A stretch of 64,000 nt of DNA, taken from positions 1 to 64,000 of the forward strand of contig NZ_JAHUWH010000020.1 of assembly GCF_019219095.1 (NCBI RefSeq), written 5' to 3'. Positions 40,091 to 47,380 of the stretch are shown here, one piece after another. Source of the DNA: Acidovorax sp. sic0104. Its GTDB lineage: Bacteria > Pseudomonadota > Gammaproteobacteria > Burkholderiales > Burkholderiaceae_C. Both the position numbers and the translations under genes were made by a program. How positions within the stretch are numbered: the first letter of the stretch is position 1; each line of letters begins with the position of its first letter. The notes below the pieces were generated by a model that saw nothing but the letters and a program-made list of their open reading frames with translations, was not told where the DNA came from and did no database searches.

Positions 40091-40915
40091 TTATCCCGCT
40101 TTGCGGGCCGTGAGCGGCGTTTCTTGCGATGCCAGCGCCACGCCACGTACCACGTCGCCCACCACGATGACTGACGGGCTGGCCAGTCCATCGCGGGTGA
40201 TGGTGGCGTGCAATGCATCCAGCGTGGTGACCGCGTGTTTCTGGTGTGGCAAGGTGGCGTGCTGGATGATGGCGACCGGCGTGTGGGCGGGCAGCCCGGT
40301 GAGCAGTTCCTGCTCTATGGTGGCGGCGCCGCTCACGCCCATGTAGATCACCAGCGTGAGCCTGGCGTCGCGGGCGGTGGCTGCCAGCTGGCGCCAGTCG
40401 GTGCCTGCGTCTCCGGGCTTTGCGTGCCCCGTGACGAACACGACGCCGTGCGCATGCTCGCGGTGGGTCAGGGGCACGCCCAGCGATGTCAGCCCTGCCA
40501 GACCGGAGGTAATGCCGTTGACCACATCCACCTGCACGCCTGCCGCGCGCAGGTGTTCCACCTCTTCGCCGCCCCGACCGAAGATGAAGGGATCGCCCCC
40601 TTTGAGGCGCACCACATTCTCACCCTCGTTCACGGCCATGAGCATCAGCTTTTCGATGAAGGCCTGCGGCGTGCTCTTGCAGCCGCCGCGCTTGCCCACG
40701 TAGACGATCCGCGCCATGGGTGAAGCGTGCGCCACGATGGCGTCGCTCACCAGGTCATCCACCAGCAGCACGGTCGCTGCCTGGATGGCCTTCAGCGCCT
40801 TGATGGTCAGCAGCTCCGGATCGCCCGGCCCGGCGCCCACCAGGGTGCAGCGGCCGCCCGTGCCCAGGTGCTGCGCAGGGGTGGACGGGGTGGTGGGGAC
40901 TGTGGGGCGGCTCAT
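40091..40915 (-). CDS. cobA: Uroporphyrinogen-III C-methyltransferase
   Basis: A 274-residue SUMT. It contains LVGAGPGDPELLTIKALKAI, VVRLKGGDPFIFGRGGEEVE and the AdoMet-site motifs GLTSLGVPLTHR and VTGH. It methylates uroporphyrinogen III to precorrin-2, the branch point to siroheme. Siroheme is the cofactor of assimilatory nitrite reductase, which explains its place here. It overlaps ybiB by 4 bases (40912-40915). Confidence 0.93.
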   Translation of the reverse strand: MSRPTVPTTPSTPAQHLGTGGRCTLVGAGPGDPELLTIKALKAIQAATVLLVDDLVSDAIVAHASPMARIVYVGKRGGCKSTPQAFIEKLMLMAVNEGENVVRLKGGDPFIFGRGGEEVEHLRAAGVQVDVVNGITSGLAGLTSLGVPLTHREHAHGVVFVTGHAKPGDAGTDWRQLAATARDARLTLVIYMGVSGAATIEQELLTGLPAHTPVAIIQHATLPHQKHAVTTLDALHATITRDGLASPSVIVVGDVVRGVALASQETPLTARKAG

Positions 40916-41835
40916 GGCGATGTCTCCGGGGCTGTTTGATCCGCAAGACGCAAGATATGTTCCACCTGCCTCTCGATGGCGGGCGGGATGGGCAACTCGC
41001 CGGCCAGCACGCGGCGCGTGTAGGTGGCGGTGGTGGCCACGTCGATCTCGGCGGGCAGGCCGGGCACCTCGCTGGCGGTACCAGGCTGCTGGGCCTCCAG
41101 CACTGTGTGCGTGCCGTGGATGAAGCCGTCGTAGCGCGGTGTGCGCCTAGGGTCGGTGGCGACCTCGCCTTCGAGACCGCGCGATAGCAGGGCCGTGATG
41201 CCCAGCGTGCGGAAGGTGGCCTGCAGCATCTCGAAGTACTCGGGGTGCGTGTAGGCCGTGACCACCACCGACGGCCCGGCGCACGGGTTCATCAGCTTGA
41301 CCACGCTGTGCCCCGGATTGCGCAGGCCCACCACCTCGCGCACGGCCAGCAGGCGCGCCAGGCCTGCATGCAGGTGCTGTGTGTGGATGTGGCGCACGGT
41401 TCCGTTTGCTATCTTTTCAGGAGCTTCCAGCGCTGTTATATCAAGGGCAAGAAGCACATCCGATGCCAGAATGCGGCGAGCCTCGGTGCGCATGCCGTGC
41501 AGCAGCACGGGCAGGCCTTTGCGTGCCAGCAGCAGGGCCAGCAGGGGGGTGAGCACGGGCAGCTTGCGAGCGCCGTTGTAGCTGGGCAGCACGATGAGCG
41601 GGCGGTCCGTGGCGGGCAGCAGGGCCAGGCGCTGGTGTGTGGCGTCGAGAAAACCGCACATCTCCTCAGCCGTCTCGCCTTTGATGCGCATGGCCAGGCA
41701 GAAGGCGCCGATCTCCAGGTCGCTCGCGTGGCCGTCCAGCACCTGGCCGAACAGGTCGGTGGCCTGCTCGCGCGTAAGCGGCTTGGCGCCGCGCGCGCCG
41801 CGCCCAATTTCCTTGATGTACTGGCTTATGCCCAT
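40912..41835 (-). CDS. ybiB: YbiB-family (TrpD2) DNA-binding protein
   Basis: A 307-residue protein with the anthranilate phosphoribosyltransferase fold (ISQYIKEIGRGARGAKPLTREQATDLFGQVL, then IGAFCLAMRIKGET), but of the YbiB/TrpD2 branch, which binds nucleic acid instead of making tryptophan. GLRNPGHSVVKLMNP is a branch marker. Residues near DITALEAPEKIANGT (bases 41405-41453) look like a degenerate copy of the short Comamonadaceae repeat in frame. It lies between cobA and the nitrate reductase gene, but its role in nitrogen metabolism is not established. Confidence 0.88.
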   Translation of the reverse strand: MGISQYIKEIGRGARGAKPLTREQATDLFGQVLDGHASDLEIGAFCLAMRIKGETAEEMCGFLDATHQRLALLPATDRPLIVLPSYNGARKLPVLTPLLALLLARKGLPVLLHGMRTEARRILASDVLLALDITALEAPEKIANGTVRHIHTQHLHAGLARLLAVREVVGLRNPGHSVVKLMNPCAGPSVVVTAYTHPEYFEMLQATFRTLGITALLSRGLEGEVATDPRRTPRYDGFIHGTHTVLEAQQPGTASEVPGLPAEIDVATTATYTRRVLAGELPIPPAIERQVEHILRLADQTAPETSP

Positions 41836-41859
41836 GGTAGTAGTTGGCGGGACTTGTGA

Positions 41860-41939
41860 AACAGGGCTCCAGCGTCGTTATTTCGGCTTGCCGTACAGGC
41901 GTACTGTCTGCGCCGAAAATGCCTAGCTGGAGCCCTGTT
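41860..41939. repeat. 80-bp nested palindrome between nitrate reductase and ybiB genes
   Basis: AACAGGGCTCCAG (41860-41872) and its perfect complement (41927-41939) close a structure with inner stem TTTCGGC (41881-41887)/GCCGAAA (41913-41919) and apical ACAG/CTGT. There is no T run. It interrupts the operon and may process or attenuate the message or be a dispersed repeat; compare 8471 and 29872. Confidence 0.8.
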
Positions 41940-42008
41940 GCACACGTCCTTGTGGGTGTTCGAAGTGGGGCTGGGGTGCCATTTTCACGCAACCCAGACA
42001 ACTTTTGG

Positions 42009-44846
42009 TTATATGGTGGCCTGTGCCACAGGTTTCGGGGCCAGGGGGCCGGTGGCGCGCACCATGCGCTTGAGTTCGGGCAGGCAGGAGCCGCAGTTGG
42101 TGCCGCAGCGCAGCTTGCCTTGCAGCTGGGCCAGGCGGTCGGCGTCGGTGCCGTGGCAGTGTGCCAGCTCTGTGGTGATGGCGATGTCGGCCACGTTGAA
42201 GCAGGTGCAGACCGTCTTGCCGCGCGACTGCACCGCCACGGGGGCCTTGGCGCCGGGGATCAGCAGCAGGCGGCCGTAGCTTTGGGCGGGGAGCTCTTCC
42301 TGCAGCAGGGTCTTGAGCCAGCCTTGCGCGCTGGTGTCGCCCGCCAGCACGATGCCTTCGAGCGTGGTGGCGTCGGGCCGGCGCAGCAGACGCGCCGCGC
42401 GGCGCTGGCCGCGCTTTTTGTCGGCGTAGCGCTGCGTGTCGGCGCCTGCCAGGCCCATCAGCGACTCGATGTGCTCGATGGTGGCGTCGGGCGGGGCTTC
42501 GTGCGCTGCGGCGCGCAGCAGCACGCCCACGCGCTCGCGGCCGGGTTCACTCAATGGCGTGTTGTTGCTGAAGGGAACGCAGCTGGCAAACGGAAACTGC
42601 GCCATCAATGCCGACAGCGCTTCGCGCGTGGCCTGTGCCGTGTCGGCCGGCAGCCAGGCCATGGCCAGCAACGTCCAGGGCAGCTCAGCCTTGAGGATCT
42701 TGACGGCCGCGTGCTTGAGCTCCGGCTGCTTGGAGGTGGGGCAGTAGGCCGAGGTGGTCAGTGCATTCACGCCCGCCAGCCGCTCGCCGGTGGACGAGCA
42801 GCCGCTTAGAAACTCGCTGCCCCAATGCATGGCCATGAAGGCCTGCGACACGCCCACGGTGGTGTCGCCCTGCACGGGCACGACGATGGTGCCGCGCTTG
42901 CTCGTCACGTAGACCAGATCGCCGTTCTTCAGGGCGCGTTCTTCCATGTCCTGCGGGTTCAGCTGCACGCTGGGCTCGGCCACATGGCCGAACAGGCGCC
43001 CCAGGGTGCCGGTGCGCGTCATGCCGTGCCACTGGTCGCGCAGGCGGCCGGTGGTCAGGCTGAAGGGGTAGCGCGACTCGCGCGGCTCGGCCACCGGCTG
43101 CCACGCATGGGCGGCAAAGCGCGCCCGGCCGTCGGCGGTGGGGAATATGCCGTCTTCATAGAGGCGGGCCTTGCCAGCGGTGGTGCCTTCAGGCAGCGGC
43201 CACTGCTGGGGCCCGCCGGTTTCGAGCAGGCTCCACGACAGGCCCGTGATGTCCAGGTCGCGTCCGCGCGTGCTCTCGCGGTGCTCTTTCCAGACCGCTT
43301 CGGCGCCTGCATCGGCGTGGTCGGTGGTGTAGGGGAAGAGGGTGGCTGCGCCGGGGCGCAGTAGCGCTTCGAGTTGCTGCGCGAACTGCACGGCAATCGC
43401 CCAGTCGTGCCTTGCCTCGCCGGGTGCGGGCACGGCGGTGCGCACGCGCGATATGCGGCGCTCGCTGTTGGTTACGGTGCCGGTCTTCTCACCCCAGGTG
43501 GTGGCGGGCAACAGCAGGTCGGCGTAGGCGCAGGTGGCGGCGGTGGCGAAGGCTTCCTGCACCACCACGAACTCGGCGCGCTGCAGGGCGCGGCGCACGG
43601 TGGCCTGGTCGGGCATGCTCTGCGCGGGGTTGGTGCAGGCGATCCACAGCGCCTTGATCTCGCCATCGGCGGCGGCCTGGAACATCTCCACGGCGGTCTT
43701 GCCGGGCTTGGCGGGCACGTCGGACACGCCCCACAGGGCTGCCACTTCGGCGCGGTGCTGGGGGTTGGCCAGGTCGCGATGCGCGCTGAGCAAATTGGCC
43801 AGGCCACCCACCTCGCGCCCGCCCATGGCGTTGGGCTGGCCAGTCAGGCTGAAGGGGCCGGCGCCGGGCTTGCCGATCTGCGCGGTGGCCAGGTGCAGGT
43901 TGATGAGGGTGGCGTTCTTGGCGGTGCCGCTGCTGCTCTGGTTCAGGCCCTGGCAGTAAAGGCTCAGGGTCGATGCCGAGGTGGCGAACCACCGTGCGGC
44001 GGTGGCCAGGTCGCCCCCCGGGATGCCGCACACCTCGGCCACGCGCTCGGGCGTGGCATCGCGCACCCGGGCCTGCAGTTCGTCAAAGCCCGTGGTGTGC
44101 GCCGCGATGTAGGCCGGGTCGGTCCAGCCTTCTCGCAGCATCAGGTGCAGCATGCCATTGAACAGCATCACGTCACTGCCAGGCTGAATGGGCAGGAACA
44201 GATCGGCCATGCCGGCAGTGTCGGTGCGGCGCGGGTCGGCCACGATCACCTTCATGCCCGGGTTGGCGGCGCGTGCGTCTTCGATGCGGCGAAACAGGAT
44301 GGGGTGTGCCCAGGCCGCGTTGCTGCCCACAATGAAGAGGCACTGCGCGTGTTTCACGTCGTCGTAGCAGGCAGGCGGCGCATCGGCGCCCAGGGTCTGC
44401 TTGTAGCCCGCCACTGCGCTGCTCATGCACAGGCGCGAGTTGGTATCGATGTTGTTGGTGCCGATCAGGCCCTTGGCCAGCTTGTTGAAAACGTAGTAGT
44501 CCTCGGTGAGCAACTGGCCGCTGACGTAGAAGCCCACGGCGTCGGGGCCGTGCTGCTGGATGATGTCGGCGAACCTCCCGGCGGCCAGACCCAGGGCTGC
44601 GTCCCACGGCAGGGGCTGGGGGGCATCGGTGCGTTGCAAGCGCTGCTGAGGTTGCAGCAGGCGCGTCTGCAGGGTGACGGGGCTGGTCGCCGTGAGGTGC
44701 AGGGTCGAGCCCTTGGTGCACAGGCGGCCGAAGTTGGCTGGGTGCAGCGAGTCGCCGCGCACGCCGGTGATCTGCGGGCCGTCGCTCTCGATGATCACGC
44801 CGCAGCCTACGCCGCAGTAGGGGCAGGTGGATCGGGTCTCTGTCAT
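42009..44846 (-). CDS. nasA: Assimilatory nitrate reductase, catalytic subunit
   Basis: A 945-residue molybdopterin oxidoreductase. The N-terminal [4Fe-4S] motif uses C8, C11, C15 and C43 (STCPYCGVGCGV and GRLCTKGS). Mo-bis-MGD binding motifs include NKLAKGLIGTNNIDTNSRLCMSSAV, MGGREVGGLANLLSAHRDL and the C-terminal dinucleotide-binding domain. It then carries a BFD-like [2Fe-2S] module (TVCTCFNVADIAITTELAHC, CGTNCGSCLPELKRM), as in Klebsiella NasA. It reduces nitrate to nitrite in the cytoplasm. The upstream flavoprotein is the likely electron donor. Confidence 0.95.
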   Translation of the reverse strand: MTETRSTCPYCGVGCGVIIESDGPQITGVRGDSLHPANFGRLCTKGSTLHLTATSPVTLQTRLLQPQQRLQRTDAPQPLPWDAALGLAAGRFADIIQQHGPDAVGFYVSGQLLTEDYYVFNKLAKGLIGTNNIDTNSRLCMSSAVAGYKQTLGADAPPACYDDVKHAQCLFIVGSNAAWAHPILFRRIEDARAANPGMKVIVADPRRTDTAGMADLFLPIQPGSDVMLFNGMLHLMLREGWTDPAYIAAHTTGFDELQARVRDATPERVAEVCGIPGGDLATAARWFATSASTLSLYCQGLNQSSSGTAKNATLINLHLATAQIGKPGAGPFSLTGQPNAMGGREVGGLANLLSAHRDLANPQHRAEVAALWGVSDVPAKPGKTAVEMFQAAADGEIKALWIACTNPAQSMPDQATVRRALQRAEFVVVQEAFATAATCAYADLLLPATTWGEKTGTVTNSERRISRVRTAVPAPGEARHDWAIAVQFAQQLEALLRPGAATLFPYTTDHADAGAEAVWKEHRESTRGRDLDITGLSWSLLETGGPQQWPLPEGTTAGKARLYEDGIFPTADGRARFAAHAWQPVAEPRESRYPFSLTTGRLRDQWHGMTRTGTLGRLFGHVAEPSVQLNPQDMEERALKNGDLVYVTSKRGTIVVPVQGDTTVGVSQAFMAMHWGSEFLSGCSSTGERLAGVNALTTSAYCPTSKQPELKHAAVKILKAELPWTLLAMAWLPADTAQATREALSALMAQFPFASCVPFSNNTPLSEPGRERVGVLLRAAAHEAPPDATIEHIESLMGLAGADTQRYADKKRGQRRAARLLRRPDATTLEGIVLAGDTSAQGWLKTLLQEELPAQSYGRLLLIPGAKAPVAVQSRGKTVCTCFNVADIAITTELAHCHGTDADRLAQLQGKLRCGTNCGSCLPELKRMVRATGPLAPKPVAQATI

Positions 44847-44909
44847 ACCGTGGTTTTGTTGCTGTGGAGTGGGGCGGTGGGCGATGGCTGTGATGCCGAT
44901 GTCTGCAAT

Positions 44910-45761
44910 TCAGCCGCCAAGCGCTGCATAGAGGCCCGTCACCTTGTCCATGCTGGACAGCAGGTTCTCGCTGGCCACGAACACATCCGACACCAGCCGC
45001 GCCGTGTTGCCCGTGGCATTGCCGGTCTGCATGCGCTGCAGGGCCGCATCGAAGAACACCCACTGCCCATCGGCCAGTTGCAGCTCCTGGCGGATGCGGT
45101 CGTTGGCCTCCGGCGCCTTGCGCAGCACCTCGTTCGCCGCGACGAATTCGGTCCGCGCCTTGGCGATCTCGGCGGCCGATGCTGCGGCGTCCACGGGCAG
45201 CAGGGCGGCCAGGTAGAACTTGGCCATGCGCTGGCTGAGCATGCGCTGGCGGCCGGCCAGGTTGACCAGATGGCCCACGGCCTTGCCCGAGGCGGCTTCG
45301 TACTGCACCGTGCCCAGGTGCGCCAGGCCGAGTACCTTGGCATCGGCCTGCAGCATCGCCGCCGCGCCGGACAGGGCGGGCGTGCCACCCACCAGTGTGG
45401 ACTTGTGCGAGGCCCAGGCGGTTTCTAGCTGGCCGTAGGTGTCGCGGATGGTTGGTGTGGGCGCGTAGGCCTTGAGCTCTGCGAGCTGGCGCTCGAACAG
45501 CCCGATGGACTGCTCCAGCACCTGGCGTGCGGCGTTTTCCTGAACCCTGTGCGCCAGGGCCAGCCAGGCCTTGCCCATGCGCTGGCTGAGCATGCGCTGG
45601 CGGCCGGCCTTGTTGATGGCGTCGTTGAGGCTGGCGACCTGCGCATGCGCTGGCCGGGGCGCCCAGGCCAGGACGCTGGCCACGGCGCCGCTGCCTGCGG
45701 CAATCAACAGGGTTCTGCGGTGCAGGTTTGCGGTCGGGAGGGCGGCGGCGGTCTTCATCAT
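44910..45761 (-). CDS. Exported protein with two PilJ/NarX-type P-box domains
   Basis: A 283-residue protein. An N-terminal signal with paired arginines (LHRRTLLIAAGSGAVASVLAWAPRPAHA) suggests Tat or Sec export. Two repeats follow, each starting with a P-box: NKAGRQRMLSQRMGKAWLA and NLAGRQRMLSQRMAKFYLA. This is the nitrate-binding helix of NarX, NarQ and PilJ-type sensors. There is no transmembrane segment, kinase or output domain after it, so it would be a free periplasmic nitrate/nitrite sensor or carrier. It sits between the electron-transfer subunit and the catalytic nitrate reductase genes. Confidence 0.85.
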   Translation of the reverse strand: MMKTAAALPTANLHRRTLLIAAGSGAVASVLAWAPRPAHAQVASLNDAINKAGRQRMLSQRMGKAWLALAHRVQENAARQVLEQSIGLFERQLAELKAYAPTPTIRDTYGQLETAWASHKSTLVGGTPALSGAAAMLQADAKVLGLAHLGTVQYEAASGKAVGHLVNLAGRQRMLSQRMAKFYLAALLPVDAAASAAEIAKARTEFVAANEVLRKAPEANDRIRQELQLADGQWVFFDAALQRMQTGNATGNTARLVSDVFVASENLLSSMDKVTGLYAALGG

Positions 45762-45810
45762 GGTGGCCTTGGAGGAGCGTTGCGCAAGAAGGTCAAAGAG
45801 GGGAGGTCGT

Positions 45811-47043
45811 TCAGTCCGTGTTCGACGGGCCGAACATCAGCTGGTCGCGGATTTCCTCGACGGTGCGGCCTTCGCGCAGCAGCTCGAAGTACCAGTGGCC
45901 GTCCACCGTGTCGCCGTACAGGCAGGCCCCCACGAGCTTGTCGTCCTTGATCACGAGCTTCTTGTACATGCCGGTGGCCGGGTCGCTCATCACGATCTCT
46001 TCGGTGTTCTCATCGCCCAGGAAGTCGCCGGCCGAGAACAGGTCGATGCCGGTCACCTTGAGCTTGGTGGAAGTGAGCGAGCCCTGATAGCGGTCGATGC
46101 CCATCTCTGCCAGGTGGTTGGCCAGCACCTTGCCCTGCTCGAACAGCGGAGCCACCAGGCCGTAGGCGACGCCCCGGTGCGCCGCGCACTCGCCGACGGC
46201 GTAGATGCGCGCGTCGGTCACGGTCTGTAGCGTGTCGCTCACCACGATGCCGCGGTTCACGTGCAGGCGCATCTTCTCGGCCAGGGCGGTGTTGGGGCGC
46301 ACGCCCACGGTCATCACCACCAGGTCAGCGGGCACCTCGCTGCCGTCCTTGAATTTCACGGCGCAGACGCGGCCATCGGGGCCGGCCACCAGCTCCTGGG
46401 TCTGGGCATTGAGCAGGAAATTCATGCCGCGCTCCTGCAGCGTCTGCTGCAGCATGCGGCCGGCCACGTCGTCGAGCTGGCGCTCCATGAGCGTCTTGCC
46501 GACGTGCACCACGCTCACCGCCATGCCGCGCTTCATGAGGCCGTTGGCGGCCTCCAGGCCCAGCAGTCCCCCGCCGATGACCACGGCGTGCCTGTAGGTG
46601 GCGGCGGCGTCGATCATGGCCTGCGTGTCGGCGATGTCGCGGTAGGCGAGCACGCCGGCCAGGCCCTTGCCGGGCACGGGCAGGATGAACGGGTTGGAGC
46701 CGGTGGCCAGGATCAGGCGGTCGTACTCGGCGGTGATGACCTCGCCCGCTGCGTTGGCGGCGCTCACCACGCGGCGCACGCGGTCCACGTCGTTCACCGT
46801 GAAGCCGGCGTGCAGCGTGATGTGGTTGTCGGTGTACCAGGTCCAGTCGTTGAGGATGATCTCGTCGATGGTCTGCTCGCCCGCCAGCACCGGCGACAGC
46901 ATGATGCGGTTGTAGTTGGGGTGCGGCTCGGCGCCGAACACCGTGATGTCGTACAGATCGGGGGCAATCTTGAGAAGCTCTTCCAGAGTGCGCACGCCGG
47001 CCATGCCGTTACCTACCATCACCAGCTTGAGCTTTTTCATCAT
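45811..47043 (-). CDS. NAD(P)H-dependent electron-transfer flavoprotein of nitrate/nitrite assimilation
   Basis: A 410-residue FAD/NAD oxidoreductase. LKLVMVGNGMAGVRTLEELLK is the FAD motif, AVVIGGGLLGLEAANGLMKRGM the NAD motif. It resembles the N-terminal half of NirB and the Klebsiella NasC / Bacillus NasB electron-transfer subunits. It lacks the [2Fe-2S] and sulfite/nitrite reductase domains of full NirB, so it should pass NADH electrons to the nitrate reductase. Two adjacent ATGs (47043, 47040) follow GAAGGAATC; the second has better spacing. It is the first gene after the leader and sigma-54 promoter at 47.1-47.2 kb. Confidence 0.88.
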   Translation of the reverse strand: MMKKLKLVMVGNGMAGVRTLEELLKIAPDLYDITVFGAEPHPNYNRIMLSPVLAGEQTIDEIILNDWTWYTDNHITLHAGFTVNDVDRVRRVVSAANAAGEVITAEYDRLILATGSNPFILPVPGKGLAGVLAYRDIADTQAMIDAAATYRHAVVIGGGLLGLEAANGLMKRGMAVSVVHVGKTLMERQLDDVAGRMLQQTLQERGMNFLLNAQTQELVAGPDGRVCAVKFKDGSEVPADLVVMTVGVRPNTALAEKMRLHVNRGIVVSDTLQTVTDARIYAVGECAAHRGVAYGLVAPLFEQGKVLANHLAEMGIDRYQGSLTSTKLKVTGIDLFSAGDFLGDENTEEIVMSDPATGMYKKLVIKDDKLVGACLYGDTVDGHWYFELLREGRTVEEIRDQLMFGPSNTD

Positions 47044-47074
47044 GATTCCTTCAGCGCCTTCGCGGGGCCGCGCG

Positions 47075-47204
47075 AAAAACAGGAAAGGCGTCCACACGAT
47101 GCTGCTTCGATCCAGTTCGAAACGGCACGTGGGGACGCCTTTGTCCGGGCAATTCCGCCGTGCGCCATTGCAAGGTGGAGTCGCGAGACCCCGAAGGGTC
47201 GTTG
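47075..47204 (-). promoter_or_regulatory. Terminator/antiterminator leader of the nitrate reductase operon
   Basis: On the minus strand a 14-base stem (47142-47129 with 47097-47084, 12 of 14 paired, GGCGTCC core) is followed by CCTGTTTTT, a good intrinsic terminator ahead of the first gene. Upstream, 47175-47158 forms a hairpin with hexaloop AATGGC (A at loop position 1, G at 4), as ANTAR targets require. At 47200-47187 the strong UUCG-loop hairpin GACCC-TTCG-GGGTC sits where a first ANTAR hairpin might be. This suggests NasT-dependent readthrough. Confidence 0.75.
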
Positions 47205-47214
47205 GTGGTGTAAA

Positions 47215-47229
47215 GCAATGCCTGTGCCA
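47215..47229 (-). promoter_or_regulatory. Sigma-54 promoter of the nitrate reductase operon
   Basis: The minus strand reads TGGCAC-AGGCA-TTGCT, matching the RpoN consensus TGGCAC-N5-TTGCW at every fixed base. Transcription should start about 12 bases downstream, ahead of the leader hairpins. The same 15 bases occur at 50822-50836. Confidence 0.88.
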
Positions 47230-47340
47230 ATCGGTGCGCACTGATGTGGGGCGGCGCGTAGCGGCGCAGGCGGACGGTGGTGCGGGCCTGCTCCGGCCTT
47301 GCGCGGATGCACGTGGTCCATGCCCTTGCCTGGCGCGGCA

Positions 47341-47380
47341 TGCACCACCTTGGGCATGAAACCTGCATGGAGGTGGTGCA
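47341..47380. promoter_or_regulatory. Tandem NtrC-like sites overlapping the kinase start codon
   Basis: TGCACCA-CCT-TGGGCAT (47341-47357) and TGCATGG-AGG-TGGTGCA (47364-47380) each match the NtrC consensus TGCACCA-N3-TGGTGCA with one perfect half-site. Their centres are 23 bases (about two helical turns) apart, and they lie 110-165 bases upstream of the minus-strand sigma-54 promoter. The outer halves also form an 11-bp inverted repeat (47340-47350, 47371-47381). Confidence 0.65.
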
